A stretch of DNA of 64,000 nucleotides from Adiantum capillus-veneris. Lineage: Eukaryota; Streptophyta; Polypodiopsida; Polypodiales; Pteridaceae. Both the position numbers and the translations under genes were made by a program. The notes under the pieces were generated by a model. That model was not told where the DNA came from, made no database searches, and was given only the letters and a program-made list of their open reading frames with translations. Within the stretch, counting starts at the first letter, position 1; each line of letters begins with the position of its first letter. The stretch spans positions 88,397,278 through 88,461,277 of the forward strand of contig CM043967.1 in the NCBI GenBank assembly GCA_014529385.2, read 5' to 3'. Positions 34,501 through 46,542 of the stretch are shown one piece after another.

Positions 34501-36570
34501 AAGTGATCTCTTTTTGTTGCCTCATTGAGTGGACGGTAATCCACACACACCCTCCACTTTCCGTTTTTCTTAGGAGTGACAACAATGGGAGAGACCCACT
34601 CTGAATTCTCCACTGGATAAATGAAACCTGCTGCTAGAAGCTTTCTTACCTCCTTGAGTAAAGCCTGCTCCTTGATGACTCCTAGCCTTCGTAGCTTCTG
34701 AGCCTTAGGTGTGGCCTCTGGCTTCAACTCAATTTTGTGTTGAACAGCATCTACTCCACGCACATCGGTGTAGTCTTTAGCAAAAAGCCTAGAAAATTTC
34801 CTTAGCACACATTTGAACTCCTCTCTTTCATCCTTTGTAAGTGTTGTAGATAGCATACCTTCTAGCATTCTTTCATCTTCCACTTTTTGGTTCTCTTGGG
34901 AACCCACCTCCTCCAAACCTTGACAAGAGGTCTCTTGGTTGGTTGGCTTAAACATTACCCCCATGACTTCGATGGAAGACTCCTCTTCAATAATGCTGCC
35001 GCTACTTTCTTCTTTTGAAGTGTTATCGGTCCAACCTTCTTCCGTCTCACTTTGAGATGATTCTTCATGGAGCTCCTCTTGGCGTTGCTCCTTCATGTCA
35101 AAGACAACCTTCTTATGATTGTCGTTCCTGCAAATTAGCTTTCCACTCTCCCAATCCTGCAAAGCTCGCATTTTCATTAGCCATGGTCTCCCTAGGATAA
35201 ATGGGTAACCATTTCCTTTGGTAGACATGACATAGAAATCCACTGCCTTCTTAATGCCAAAGGCCTCCACAAAAACATTTTTACAAATGCCTACGCACCT
35301 AGCCTTGCTATTGTTTGCCATCTTGAACTTAATTTCAGGTGTCTCATGGATGTGCATGCCTAGTTTTTGCATGAGTCCCTCTGTCATGATGCAAATTTGT
35401 GCACCCCCATCCACTAGACCTTTCCTAACCAATCTCCCTTTTATGTAACAATCTAGCACAGGTGTAATGTCCTCATTCATTTCAGTTTGTGCAATTTTTA
35501 CAACAGGCACACTCTCTTTTACCTTTCTCCTAGTGCTAACTGCCCTTGTTAAATCCCTCGTAACTTGTGGACATAATGCAAGAAATTGAGGCCATGAGAT
35601 ATCAGGACCCTTACCTCTCATGTCCTCCAACAGGTTGTATGGAGCCATTCCATGTCCAAGAGGAATGTCTTGGAGGTTGATACGACGTCGAGTCCTCTTA
35701 GCTTCTTTGGTCTCCTTTGCCTTCTTTTCTCGTCCATGGTCACTTTGTGATGTAACTCCTTCTTTCTCCTTACCTTTCCCTCGGCCACGCTTAATGCCAT
35801 TTGCTTCCATGTCAACCTCTCTTGAATTTGTCACCTATACCACATGCATGTTTGGGTCTGGCAAAGGTGGAACTCCTTCCACTCCTTGTGGAGGTGGTCT
35901 TGCTCCATTTGGCCTTTGTATAAGCCGTGGTTGCTGTCTAGTTCCTTCACCTGCATTCATCACTGGGTAATTCAAGTTAGGTCTCCCTGGCTCCCCACGG
36001 GGCCAAGGACAATTATACATCCCATGTCGAGACTCACCGCAATTCCAACATTGCAAGACTCTCCTAGGTCGTGGGTCTCGCTCTTCAGACTTCTTTGCTT
36101 GTCCCTTTGGACCTACAGCTTGTGCAAGGTGAATTGACAAGCTGCTTAAAGATTCATTTAACTTCTCAATCACTTCCGCCGTTACCTCATGAAGCTCCTT
36201 ACATGTTGATGCTTGTGACTTACCTTTGGGTCTAAGAACTTCTATTGGAACCTCCCCCCTTAAGCACTTGAGTTTCCTATATTTCTCAGCAGCCCTAGTT
36301 TCAGCTGCATCAAAGGTAGCAGGTGCACCTACCTCAACTTTTACCTTAAGGTCAGGAAAGAGTCCGGCTATGAACCTCTCCTTCTTTAGAAATTCTGCAC
36401 CATCACCAGGGTTAGCAACATTTCGTATCCATAGAGCCCAAAGACGTAGGAACTCTTGCTTGTACAAGTAGTAGTCATCTAAGTCTTTTTGCTTATGAGA
36501 AACAATGTCTTGCCATAATTTTTGAGTGTTTTGGGGATCAAAGAAGTATTTCTTGAAACGATTCAAAACT
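31506..36570 (-). pseudogene. Tat-3 gag-pol with at least four stops
   Basis: Near-identical to Tat-2 Gag-Pol but begins about 80 residues into gag (NRFKKYFFDPQNTQ). It keeps the zinc knuckle (CWNCGESRHGMYNC), protease DGGA, RT FIDD, degenerate RNase H and complete aRNase H. Point lesions relative to Tat-2 are Glu to TAG between gag and protease (about 35835), Trp to TAG in the integrase zinc domain (about 32625), Arg to TGA after the integrase core (about 31988) and Trp to TGA in the integrase C-terminus (about 31802). The long open stretch is 35834-32625 (1069 codons). It has no start region and no promoter, so it is not expected to be expressed as a polyprotein. Confidence 0.9.
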
Positions 36571-37786
36571 AGAGGAAAAATGAGACTAGGTGGTCAATTT
36601 TGGAATGGAAGTGTGTGTAGGAGACATGGGTTTACCATGGTTTCTCTTATTATTCAAGGTTGAGAAGAAGGTGAGTAGGGTGCAGAGAGGAGTGGTGAGA
36701 GAGGTGGGGATGATGAGTGGAGAAGTGTGTGTGAAAGAGAAAAATGATAAAGTGGAAGAGGGAGTGTGGCTGCATAGCATGGGCAAACTGGGGTCCACCA
36801 ATAAAATCATAGCTCACAGCTCGTAGCTCAAAAAAATATGAAAAAATTTGAGGTAAAAGTTCAGCCCATGAGCTACAACTTTTGCTTGTATCGCCTTTTC
36901 AAATTTGGAGAGCATGTGACCTTTGAAAATTCAGCAAAACCGACTTTTTTTTTCCACTGCACAAAGTCCTTGTGAGGTCCTTCTTTGGATGATTCTTTTC
37001 AATACCTCCAACAGTAAGCCCCCCATAGTGCATGCATGCCACATACCCTTGACCTTATTTGGTAGGTCTACAATTGAAGATATTGTTGAGATCATGATAT
37101 AAGTGAATAGTACAACTAAGAAAATCAAATATTGAGGGGTCTAAAAAAAATATGTACATGTCAAATATAAATAATATAGGTGGAAAAAATATAAAGGGGT
37201 CAAAATAAATCTCTCTCATTATAAGTATACCATAAAAAGATGAATATTTTTGGTGGTCTAATTTATGAGAGTAATAGAGAATAGATGTAGGAAGGAAAAA
37301 ATCACAATAGTGAAAAAATATACACATAAATAGAACTAGTTTTTTTGGATTTTTGTTGGGATGGAGTTACACCAAAAATAAGAGAAGCTTGCATGAAATT
37401 ATTTTTATATGGAATAAAGAGTATGCAAAATGGTAAGAAAAATATGGTAATGGTGAGTCAATGTACATAGCATAAAGTACACACCATAGGTAGAAATATT
37501 TAAATAAATTCCAAAATAATTATGAAAAATCCTTTTATTTAGGCCCTATATACAATGAAATATTTACACACAAATGGGCCATAACATACTTATAATTTTT
37601 ATTTTTGTGGCTCAACTATCCCAGTGACTAGCTAATTGAGGGTTTTTAAGAAGATATGGGAAAAGTCCCCAAACTCACACACACCTATATACAGTGAAAG
37701 GGTGAGGGTAACCACAATGTTTGAGTGATTTGATAGGGTGAGGTAACTCGCTATGGAAATTACAGAGATCCAAAAAACGGCTATCA
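36571..37786 (-). repeat. Tat-3 5' LTR, truncated
   Basis: Matches the first ~1.2 kb of the Tat-2 LTR in reverse complement, ending TATCA at 37786. The inner half with TATA and U5 is gone. It is clearly diverged from the other Tat-3 LTR where they overlap. Confidence 0.85.
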
Positions 37787-38150
37787 GTAGATGACAGTGC
37801 TACGCACAATTCATCAATGATGGATTGGTGGAAAAGCTCAAACTGCCTCAAACTCCGAGTACCCACCGCTCCAAGGTAGCAATGATGAATGGACAGGATA
37901 GTGAAATATGGGATACTCAATGCCGAGTTGTTCCATTGGAAGTACAAGGGTTCTCTACTTGTTTGGATTTTCAAGTTATGAACATGGAAAGGGCCGATGT
38001 GGTTCTTGGTAGGGAGTGGTTGCATAGCCTAGGACCATCACTGAAGCGTAGCTATGAGCACAACAGTTTGAGTTATTACGAGCAAATAAGTTATATGCCA
38101 AGGAATCTAAATGTGATTTTCTCAAGGAAGAAATTCATTATTTAGGGCAT
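37787..38150 (+). pseudogene. Chromovirus protease fragment joined to RT thumb
   Basis: Begins VDDSATHNF (catalytic motif altered, one base lost) and continues to VVLGREWLHSLGP near 38032. The next bases already encode the RT thumb in another frame (ELLRANKLYAKESKC). A deletion has therefore removed the RT fingers, palm and catalytic YxDD. Confidence 0.75.
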
Positions 38151-38933
38151 GTCATTTCAGCTAATGGCCTATACAAGGATCAATCCAAAGTGGATACCAT
38201 CCGGAAATGGCCACATCCTAAAAATCTGGAAGAATTACAGATCTTTCTAGGCTTTGCAGGTTTTTACCGAAGGTTCGTTAAAAACTATGCTCACCTTGCT
38301 GTACCTATGACGGACCAACTCAAAGGCAAAGGTAAGGCTTTTCAGTGGGGTTTCGCTCAACAACAGTGTTTTGAAACACTCAAAGATGCATTAGCTACTG
38401 CTTCTATACAGGCTATTGTAGATCCTTTGAAGCCATTCATTTTGGAAACGGATGCCAGTTACCATGCTATTGGAGAAGTTCTGTTACAAGACGGACGGCC
38501 AATAGCATTTGAAAGTAAGAGGCTAGATGTAGCTCAGCAGAATTATTCTGCTTACGAACGTGAACTCTATGCAATAGTGTCTGCCTTAAAGACATGGCAT
38601 CACTATTTGTATGGTGCTCAATTCGAGATTGTGTTTGACCATGAAAGCATCAAATGGTTTACACAACAAATAGATTTAAAGGGGCGAAAAGACAGGTGGA
38701 CTGAGATCCTTCAAGAAAATGATGCCAAGTTAAGGTATCGCAAAGGCCGACACAATTTAGTGGCAGACGCTCTCAATAAAACGCCAGAGATCAATTCGCT
38801 CTTGTTCACGGAACTTCGTAGTGAATTTTTAGAATCTCTCAAGGGAAAATATGAGCAAGATGAAACATATTCCAAAGTGTGGAGCCATGTTCAAAAGAGG
38901 GATCCTTTTCACTCCAATGCGGGTAGTGCATAG
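38066..38933 (+). pseudogene. Chromovirus RT thumb and RNase H
   Basis: RT thumb (EEIHYLGHVISANGL) and a good RNase H: ETDASYHAIG near 38446, YSAYERELYAIV near 38545, FDHESIKW near 38635 and LVADALNKTP near 38758. The frame runs to a stop at 38933. It is open here, but the upstream RT deletion makes the polyprotein non-functional. Confidence 0.85.
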
Positions 38934-40356
38934 TTAACCTCCACACCTAGTTCTCCTTTATCAAGTGATGAACTACAACGATGGAATCATTTCACCATTG
39001 ACAATGGGTACCTACTCCACAAGGGGAGAGTTTGTGTACCGATGGACGTAGGCATTTGACGCCAAATTCTTTATGAATGTCATGATAGTCCAAGTGCAGG
39101 GCACTCGGGGATGAGAAAAACTCATTCTTTCATAAGACGACAATTTTACTGGCCAGGCCTACATGGATTTGTTCAAGATTATGTCTTGCATTACCAAAAA
39201 TGTCAAGTTAACAAAGCAGAGCGCCTGAAAGCAGGAGGACTCTTACATCCTTTGGAAATTCCCAATGGAAAATGGGAAAGTATCTCCATGGATTTCATAG
39301 TAGGTTTACCAACCACTATACGAGGTCATGACTCAGTATGGGTGGTTGTAGATAGGTTGACTAAACTCTGTAAGTTTATTCCGACCAAATCAACAGTTAA
39401 GAAACCGAAACTAGCAAGATTATTTTTGGACAATCTATACAAATTGTATGGGTTGCCAAGTAATATTGTTAGTGACCGTGACCCAAAGTTTAACAGCCAC
39501 TTTTGGAGAGCTGTATTTAAACGATTGGGTACACAACTCAACCTTAGTACAGCTGACCATCCAGAAACAAATGGTCAAACGGAACGGGTTAACCAGGTGC
39601 TAGAGGATATGCTTAGAGCATACGTCAACAAAAAACAGACAGACTGGGAAGAATACTTACCTATTCTCGAGTTTGCCTACAGCAGTTCTAAGCATGTCAC
39701 AACAGGCTTCAGTCCTTTCATGCTCATGTATGGGTTTCAACCTAGGTCACCAGTTACGGTGGGGTTGGCAACCGTAAAACTCCAACAGGTTAAGGATTTT
39801 CTCCAAGACCACATGGATATGCTGAAACTTGCTCATCAGAAATGTCCGACAAGCACAAGATCGGTATAAGAAATACACTGATGAGAAACGTCGACAAGTT
39901 ACCTTCGAAGAAGGGGAGGAAGTATTTTTACGGGTGCCAAAACATTCAGAAAGTCTAAAAACTCGACCGACACCCAAATTATCTCCCTGATATTGTGGGC
40001 CTTTCAAAATACTCAAGCGAGTTGCTGATCGTGCCCACAAACTACTCCTACCGTCAAACTCTCGCATTCATCCGGTGTTTCATGTAAGCCGTCTACGAAA
40101 GCGGTTACATGGGGACGACAACGTCATTGACCAATAGGTTTTGGTCGATTACATTAAACCTCCTACGTTACCGCATGAACCTGAACGTGTTATGGATTAC
40201 CATGAGTTGCGTACACGCCATCATGTACGACAACAAGCCTTAATCAAGTGGAAAGACCGTGAAGAAGGTGCCACTTGGGAAAACATTAGTGTCCTTAAGA
40301 AGAAGTTTTCCACTTTTGTTTTCGAGGAAAAAAAATCTTCTTTAAGGGGGGAGTAA
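38934..40356 (+). pseudogene. Chromovirus integrase and chromodomain
   Basis: The integrase zinc domain is partly readable (HYQKCQV near 39190). The core has D in SMDFIVGLP, D in VSDRDPKF and E in ETNGQTERVN (39111-39869 open). After a frame break near 39840 the C-terminus follows (GPFKILKRV; HPVFHVSRLRKRL), interrupted by stops. A chromodomain is at 40141-40356 (ERVMDYHELRTRHHVRQQ, ALIKWKDREEGATWE). The HPVFHVS motif and chromodomain are typical of chromoviruses. Confidence 0.85.
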
Positions 40357-40565
40357 TGTCAGGAAAAGGGTCCTGTACCCTAAGAACTAGGATAGTCATG
40401 GACTGCGGCCAAGGGTCGGGCTAGGCAATGTGGACAAGGGATCCGTCTAGGGCAAGGGGCTAGGAGCCCGCCTATATAAAGGGAGGTTGGGAGGAGGATC
40501 CTGGATTCTAGTTCCTAGTTCTTACAATTCTGACTCCATAGATAGTTCATAGATTGGGTTTATAC
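40357..40565 (+). repeat. Chromovirus 3' LTR start (right end not defined)
   Basis: Starts TGTCAGGAAAAGGG after a polypurine tract (AAGGGGGGAG). TATATAAA at 40473-40480 is a likely promoter. No second copy exists in the window, so the end is arbitrary. Confidence 0.6.
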
Positions 40566-41085
40566 ACAATGTACATGGATGGTTTCATGAAAACAGTCAA
40601 GGCAAGCTCTCGAACAACAAAAAACAACTCAAAGGCTACAAAGCGTCAAATTTGACATAGGAAGTCAAACTGACTCCAAATGAGCCAAAACTAGATGGGT
40701 AGCTTCAAGACTATGTAGTGGACGAGTCCATATCTTCAAAAGTGACTAACCAACTCCACAGGCCATCTAGTCACAAAAGTTGGTGATTTCAGAGTCAACA
40801 AAGCACAAAGTGATGTCGACATGACAAAACTTTACCAAATTCAATTTCGGACTTGTTTTAGATGTATTGAATATGTCTAGGTCAAAAAATTGTCAAGTCC
40901 TACAAAAAATTGACTGCTGTAAATAATCGCAATTATTTACTTTTATGCTTTTTTGGCTTGAAAATAATACCTTCACCTCACCTATCACTACATGATTTTT
41001 GTTAAAGATCCTCAAAATGAATCTAATGCTTTAGCAAAATAAAATATAAATAATCAGAAGTAATTAGAGTTATCCAATTTCCTCA
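40566..41085. other. Unassigned spacer
   Basis: AT-rich, no coding frame of note. It may include the rest of the chromovirus LTR. Confidence 0.4.
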
Positions 41086-42104
41086 AGGGGTTTCAAAATG
41101 TTTTTATTGATGATATCCCTTGTGAACTGCCCCTAAAACGAAGCAATGATGACCATGCAATTGAACTTCTTCCAAGAAGTTCACCGCCTGATAAACCTCC
41201 TTCTTCCAGGAAGTTCACCGCCTAATAAACCGCTCAATAAGAGGAGATTATGCGGCGAAAGCATGAGCTAGTTGAGAAAGGCATGGTTAGGTCTAGCTCA
41301 TCTCCATTTTGTTCACGTGTGTTATTAGTGCAAAAGAAATACGACACATATCGTATGTGTGTCGACTATAGATCACTAAATAGGATCACTATCAAGAATA
41401 GGTTTCCCGTTCCACGGGTAGAAGACCTATTTGATAAGCTACAAGGATCGACCTAGTTCAGTAGGATTGACCTAATAAGTGGCTACCATCAAATAAGGAT
41501 ATCTGATCAAGACATTGTAAAGACCGCATTTCACAGTATGTTTGGTCTTTATGAGTACATTGTCATGCCTTTTAGCTTCACAAATACACAAGCCACATTT
41601 AACCACTTGATGGAGAAGCTATTCAGGCCTCACCAAAGCTTTACTGGAGTGTTCTTTGATGATATAATCATCTACTCTAATTCACTAGACGAACACAAGA
41701 AACACCTCCAGGTAATATTTCAAGTTTTATGAGAGAATAAACTTTATATTAATCAAAAGAAAAGTGAATTTTTCTTACAAGAGATTCAGTATTTAGGTCA
41801 CATTATCTCTCAAGATGGCATCCAAATGGATCCATCAAAGCTAGAGGTAATAAAAGGATGGCCTAATCCAAGGAATCTACATGAACTAAGAAGCTTTACA
41901 TGTGTGTGTGTATACTATAGATGCTTCATAGAAATGTTCTCACAAATCACGGGACCATTACATGACCTAACATAGAAAAATTTTAGGTATATATGGTCCA
42001 CCAAGGAGAACAATGCTTTCAAAAATCTTATCTTTCAGCCTATGTTTACACCGTCGGATCTCTCAAAGCCATTTGAGGTCCAATGTGACGCTTTTGGTGA
42101 TTGC
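41086..42104 (+). pseudogene. Gypsy C: RT fragment
   Basis: Starts with the pre-RT segment (GFQNVFIDDIPCELP, HAIELLPRSSPPDKPP), where a ~45-base stretch is tandemly repeated (41166-41230). RT then follows: VCVDYRSLNRITIKNRFP in a slightly changed form, a stop at 41453, FGLYEYIVMPF, FFDDIIIYS at 41656 and YLGHIISQDGI at 41790. Further stops lie at 41730 and 41971. It ends where RNase H begins (FEVQCDAFGDCL) and abuts gypsy D. Confidence 0.8.
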
Positions 42105-43937
42105 CTTGACAGGCCTCTATCCCTCTTTGAGAACTATCTTGTGATCTACCCCCTTTGCACCTCGCAAATATTTATATTCCATCGCGAACATGTTAGGATA
42201 GTATTCACACAATTGGATATAATTCTCCTTCTCACCCTTGGTCAAAAATCCTCACTCAACATGCATGAAACCTCCTCTATGCTTAAACCATGAGCTTGAG
42301 GCTGCATACCTTTTTCTTTAGGAGGGGAGTCGTCTATGGTGACTCCAAAAAAACCTGCATCTATCTTCATCATGTCATCCTTGCTCTCCTCTTCCTCTGT
42401 GCTAGTGTAGCCTTAGCCTTCATCTCATAAGCTGTCTCCGTCTCGTACTCGCAGCTTGTCGTGTTGTGTTCATCTTTAGCTGCCATAGGACGAGAATTGC
42501 TCTCCTTGGTCTTCAAATCTACCATAATCTGTCTCCCTTTCTCCCTGTTAGGCAAGGTGAACACTTTTCTCTCCCAATCCTGCTTAGCCTCTATTTCCAA
42601 AAGCCATGGCCTACCCAAAATGATCACAAAAAAGTCTATTAGGCACTCTATGCCCATCACCTTGACCTTCACATCCTGAGTCACACCTAGACACCTAGTC
42701 TTAGTATGGTTGGCCATCCTCATGTTCACATTTGAATTTTCTATCACCTTGACTCCTGTCTCCTTCATGGTCGCTTCCGTCCCATGACACAAACCTAATG
42801 GAAGAACATCAGTCACGCTACCTACCCTCAAAGCCATGTTTTGCACCACATGCACATTCCCCTTAGCTCTTGGCAACCTAGTGTTAACACTCGTAGACCA
42901 CTGCCTCCTCAATTTGGGATTTAAAGCCAACACTGTTTGCTTTTTTATTTTGAATATCACTTAGCAGGTTGTACTCAAGATAGCCACGCCCTAATTAAAA
43001 ATCCGCTTGCTTGATTTTGCAACATTTCCTTCTTTTGCTAGTTTCAGGTTGCTCTCTACCGTTCAGTCTCTGTTTCTCTCTTAGCTATTGCCTAAATTCT
43101 TGATATCTTGCTTATCCACCTCGAAGATATTCACCCTTGGGACTTCACCTCCATTTGGCGGAGCAGGCTGCACAAGATTTTCCACTGCTTTCTCTCTTAG
43201 ACCGTTAAATTTTCCTTGGCCTCGGCCTCTACCAAACAACAGTGGGTAAATACCTCCTCTCTCTTTTGACAATTGAGGACAGTCAGTTACATAGTGTCCC
43301 TCTTTCCCACAATTGTAGCACCTACCTGGTAGCAGCCTTGCTCTGCCCCTCGATCCTCTTGGTTGTCCTCTATCCATCATGCTAAGCCAAAGCTCTTGCA
43401 TCTGCTCGGACAAATCCTCCACCACACATACCCAATTTTGTGGCATAACGGCTACACCTTGATTTCCATGATTTTCTTCATGCATAGCCTCCCTCGGGCT
43501 TTGTGGCTGAAGGGGGCCATCGTGTTGTAGCCCGACACACCTTGCACTATCTTCTTCTTTATCTTTCTGATCTTTGACAGTGCAATTGTTATCGCATCAT
43601 TGTAATTTTCTGGGCTTTCAAAGTCAACCTTCCCTCTCACCTTAGGGTGAAGACACACCATGAATTTATCCAGTTTAAAGTAATCCCCATTAGCCAACCG
43701 CATGGTTTCCACTAATTTTGCCCAACTCTCTTCAAAACAACTCAAAAACAAATTGAACTCTTCACTTACATCTTGCTTAAGTGATTTCAGCTTTGCATCC
43801 ATCTCAATTGGGGACCCCTCGCAAAAATCATGAAGAAACCTTGCCTTTAGAGCCGGCCACACTTGCCTTGGCTCCCCTTCCAGAGCTTCATACAAAACTT
43901 TAGCTTCTCCATGCATCACCAAAGGAAATTTTTGCAT
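42105..43937 (-). pseudogene. Gypsy D: Tat-like gag and protease fragment
   Basis: Minus-strand gag (43937-43452: PRQVWPALKARFLHDFCEG, FEESWAKLVETM), a CCHC knuckle near 43280-43325 (CYNCGKEGHYVTDC), a protease-like part at 42960-42370 (NMRMANHTKTRCLG, IILGRPWLLEIEAKQDWE) and a decayed linker that ends in CEYYPNMFA and VDHKIVLKEG near 42110. It parallels the Tat-2 layout, but the protease Asp motif (DGGA) is missing, replaced by a shortened segment. Frame breaks lie between the three stretches. The gag N-terminus is absent or beyond recognition. Confidence 0.75.
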
Positions 43938-44925
43938 TTAACACACCTGACACACAAACGAAGGCGTCTCTATAGGTCAGGGTATCCACATCACCCCTAT
44001 CCTCTCAAAAAACACCTTCAAAAGAACACTTTAGGCTAGCAGATCACCGCCTTATCTTCTCCCAATGCTTACACACTCCACAAGTCCACCACACAACACA
44101 CCTACTACCATGGTTGGTCTCCACCCTTACAGATGCACACAACCACTCAATATCACTCTCTCACACAAAACACCGATGGTCTAGGGGGGCACACAAATCC
44201 ACACTTCCAGCATCGCAAGGAAACATAAGAGCAGGAGAAAGAGAAGGGGGGGAAGGGCAGATGACAATGAAAAAGGGCAACAATGGCTTGATTATGCTTC
44301 AAAAGCTGGCATGTACATAGCTTGCAATGCCACCACAATGGCCATTTTCAAAAGAAATTACAAAGGGATTTTACAGGCACACTCTTCTGCCAAAGAGCTC
44401 CACTCTGCAAGCTTCAGATGACATTAGAAAATACCCCCATTTCATTTAAAAGATGGCTTTTGTAGTAGGGGGTCTTCAACTTTGGAATTTTGACTTTAAT
44501 TGGCCCATCTGGCATCCCAATTTGAAAACTTAGGAAGGGGGGATCCGCTTTGCTTCCATCTGCTCTCTAGCTGCACTCTTTGGCTTGTGCTTGAGAGGGG
44601 GGTGCACTACTCATGTCGCTAGTGCCCCTTGGTATTTTTCATTTTTATTTTTTATTCATTTATTTTCCCTTAACCTGACTTCCTTTTACCTTGAATTTAC
44701 CCCTTTGGGACTTTGACCCACTTGCTCCTCATCTGCCCATTTTGGTTGGCTTGCCTTGTATTGCCCTTGAACTCTCCCTCTCTCTCCCTTCTGGTCCTTC
44801 TCTACCCTGAAATATTTCCCCTTTTGTCTTTGCACTCCCTGTCTCTCTTTCTCTATGCTCCCCTTTGTGCCCAAGACCCCCGAGCACCCCTTCTTTCTCT
44901 CTCTCACTCTCCCTTACCCATAGAA

Positions 44926-44927
<2 letters not shown>

Positions 44928-44989
<62 letters not shown>
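44928..44989. repeat. (CT)n microsatellite, about 30 units
   Basis: Pure CT run preceded by shorter CT-rich stretches from 44891. Confidence 0.95.
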
Positions 44990-44990
<1 letters not shown>

Positions 44991-45003
44991 TTCTGGGCTC
45001 AGG

Positions 45004-45027
45004 ACCACTAGCGATATCGCTAGTGGT
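45004..45027. repeat. Perfect 24-bp palindrome
   Basis: ACCACTAGCGAT followed by its exact reverse complement ATCGCTAGTGGT, 15 bases after the CT microsatellite. Confidence 0.9.
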
Positions 45028-46333
45028 TCCCTCCCCTATCACTCTCTCAAAAAGGACTTGATAGCCACGGTGAACAGGCCCCCATCGGGCACCATGCCAC
45101 ATCATCTACGTCTACATGTTGACTACCAACCACTCCTATGCAAGCGTGCCACACCAGAACGACCCATCCTTTCCAAAAGCGCTGCTAGGGCCCTGCCTGC
45201 ATCAAGCTTAAAGCACCAACAATGTAGCGCTGCACGGTGGCAGCCATAGCCAACGAGATGGGGAGCTCTCTCTCCGTCATTTACACACCCAACAAGGCTC
45301 ACGGCCTAGCCTTTATAGACTTCCCCTTACTTTGTATACTACGCATATGGGCTCATTGATACCACGTGGCATGCTGTGAGTACTCGCCCTCCATAGCCCT
45401 TAGTTTATTCCAAGTCTTTCTATCCACAAAACCCCCACAGACTCATCTCGTCCCCCCCTCACAACTTGCTTCAGGGTTGGATTTCCAAGCTGCAAGTCAC
45501 GGTCGCAAGCTCATAGTTTTGCCTTTGGTCTATGCACAACTTTTTTACGCTTGCCTAACAAGGCCGCCAAAACACAAGAAAATCATCTGCAAGCACTCCT
45601 CAAACAACAATCCCAAACTTTCACTTGTGGTATCTCGCAGATTCAGCATTCAATCAATGAACTGCGACTTCCTGCTAGCTCCACACGCCATGCTCTATCT
45701 GCTTGAACCCTGTTAAGGCCCAAAAGATGCCAGATGGCATGATTACCCATGCGATTGACTTGGCCCATAACTCGCCCCAGGCAGAACATCAACTGGCCAT
45801 AACTTGCTATCCATAGATCTGATCTGCAATCCAAAAAGATGGGTATGCTCCATAATTCAATCTTTATACATCTATACACTGACATCTTCTCGGGCCACTT
45901 GTCCCCAGTTGTGTGCCCTATCCGTCGAGGATCTGCTAAACCTTCTAACTTTGAATCGCAATATCTTGAGCACCAGGGCTCTGTTTGAGGAGCTGTCTAG
46001 ACTGGCTTCTAGAGCACCTCAAACACTTCATTCTAGACCACTGATTTGGCACTTTGGGCACCTTGACATACTGTCTCATGATACTTTTTGAAGCCTTTTT
46101 GGCCTAGAAAGCCACTTTAGACATACATTCCCACTCCTACATGCCCAGGGACTTCATACCTGCTCTAGCCTTTTGCATTGCACCTACCTGTAGCCTTTGC
46201 TTGGCATATACCATTTTCTTGCACATACCAACTTTGGTTGCACCAACTTGGACCACATGGAGCTTAGCATAACCTTAATGAAAATCAAGGAGACTTTAGA
46301 CTAAAAAATCCACCTTTTGTGCAAAATGAGCCA

Positions 46334-46542
46334 TGTTGAAGATAGGTTTGCAGGGAAACACACAACTTGGAGAAGACGAAGAAGCTGAAGGCACATGACA
46401 AAGAGTAGTATTACTTAGTGTGCAATGGACTATATACAATGCCCCAGGGAAGAAACCTCCTAGTGAGGGAAAAGCCGGGAAAAGATGCCTCAATAGTCCT
46501 ATGTGTGTTCACACACATCACTACCACATTTATATGATAGCA
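46334..46542 (-). repeat. LTR of the copia fragment
   Basis: A 209-bp LTR aligned to 63685-63910; ends are diverged from TGTTGGAATTAGG and GGTAACA. Confidence 0.85.

Larger units (their letters stand above)
28852..37786 (-). mobile_element. Tat-3: defective, probably chimeric copy of the Tat-2 family
   Basis: Minus-strand order from the right: truncated LTR 36571-37786, gag lacking its N-terminus, protease, RT, both RNase H domains, integrase, polypurine tract, LTR 28852-31477. The coding part is nearly the same as Tat-2. A deletion joins mid-LTR directly to gag, removing the Tat-2 equivalents of about 9670-11930 (promoter, PBS, both small ORFs, gag start). The flanks (TATAT before 28852, GTAG after 37786) are not duplicates, and lie in two different elements. 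Confidence 0.85.
37787..40565 (+). mobile_element. Chromovirus relic (Ty3/gypsy with chromodomain)
   Basis: Protease fragment, RT thumb, RNase H, integrase and chromodomain, then a polypurine tract and the start of an LTR at 40357. The left side begins inside protease where the Tat-3 LTR ends. Chromodomain integrases of this kind direct insertion to heterochromatin in plant chromoviruses (established). Confidence 0.85.
43938..46333. other. Unassigned 2.4 kb with CT-rich tracts
   Basis: Possibly leader and LTR of gypsy D, but I find no PBS or LTR ends. The longest open frame (44713-45249 plus) is driven by the CT microsatellite and reads as Ser-Leu repeats, so I do not call it a gene. Confidence 0.4.

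Noticed and set aside
44153-44338. A small ORF before gypsy D gag that might belong to the pre-gag family
   Set aside because: It lacks PxILPL, SFDV and the length pattern of the three family members.
44713-45249. A 178-codon plus-strand ORF
   Set aside because: It runs through the CT microsatellite as Ser-Leu repeats and has no domain; the microsatellite itself keeps the frame open.
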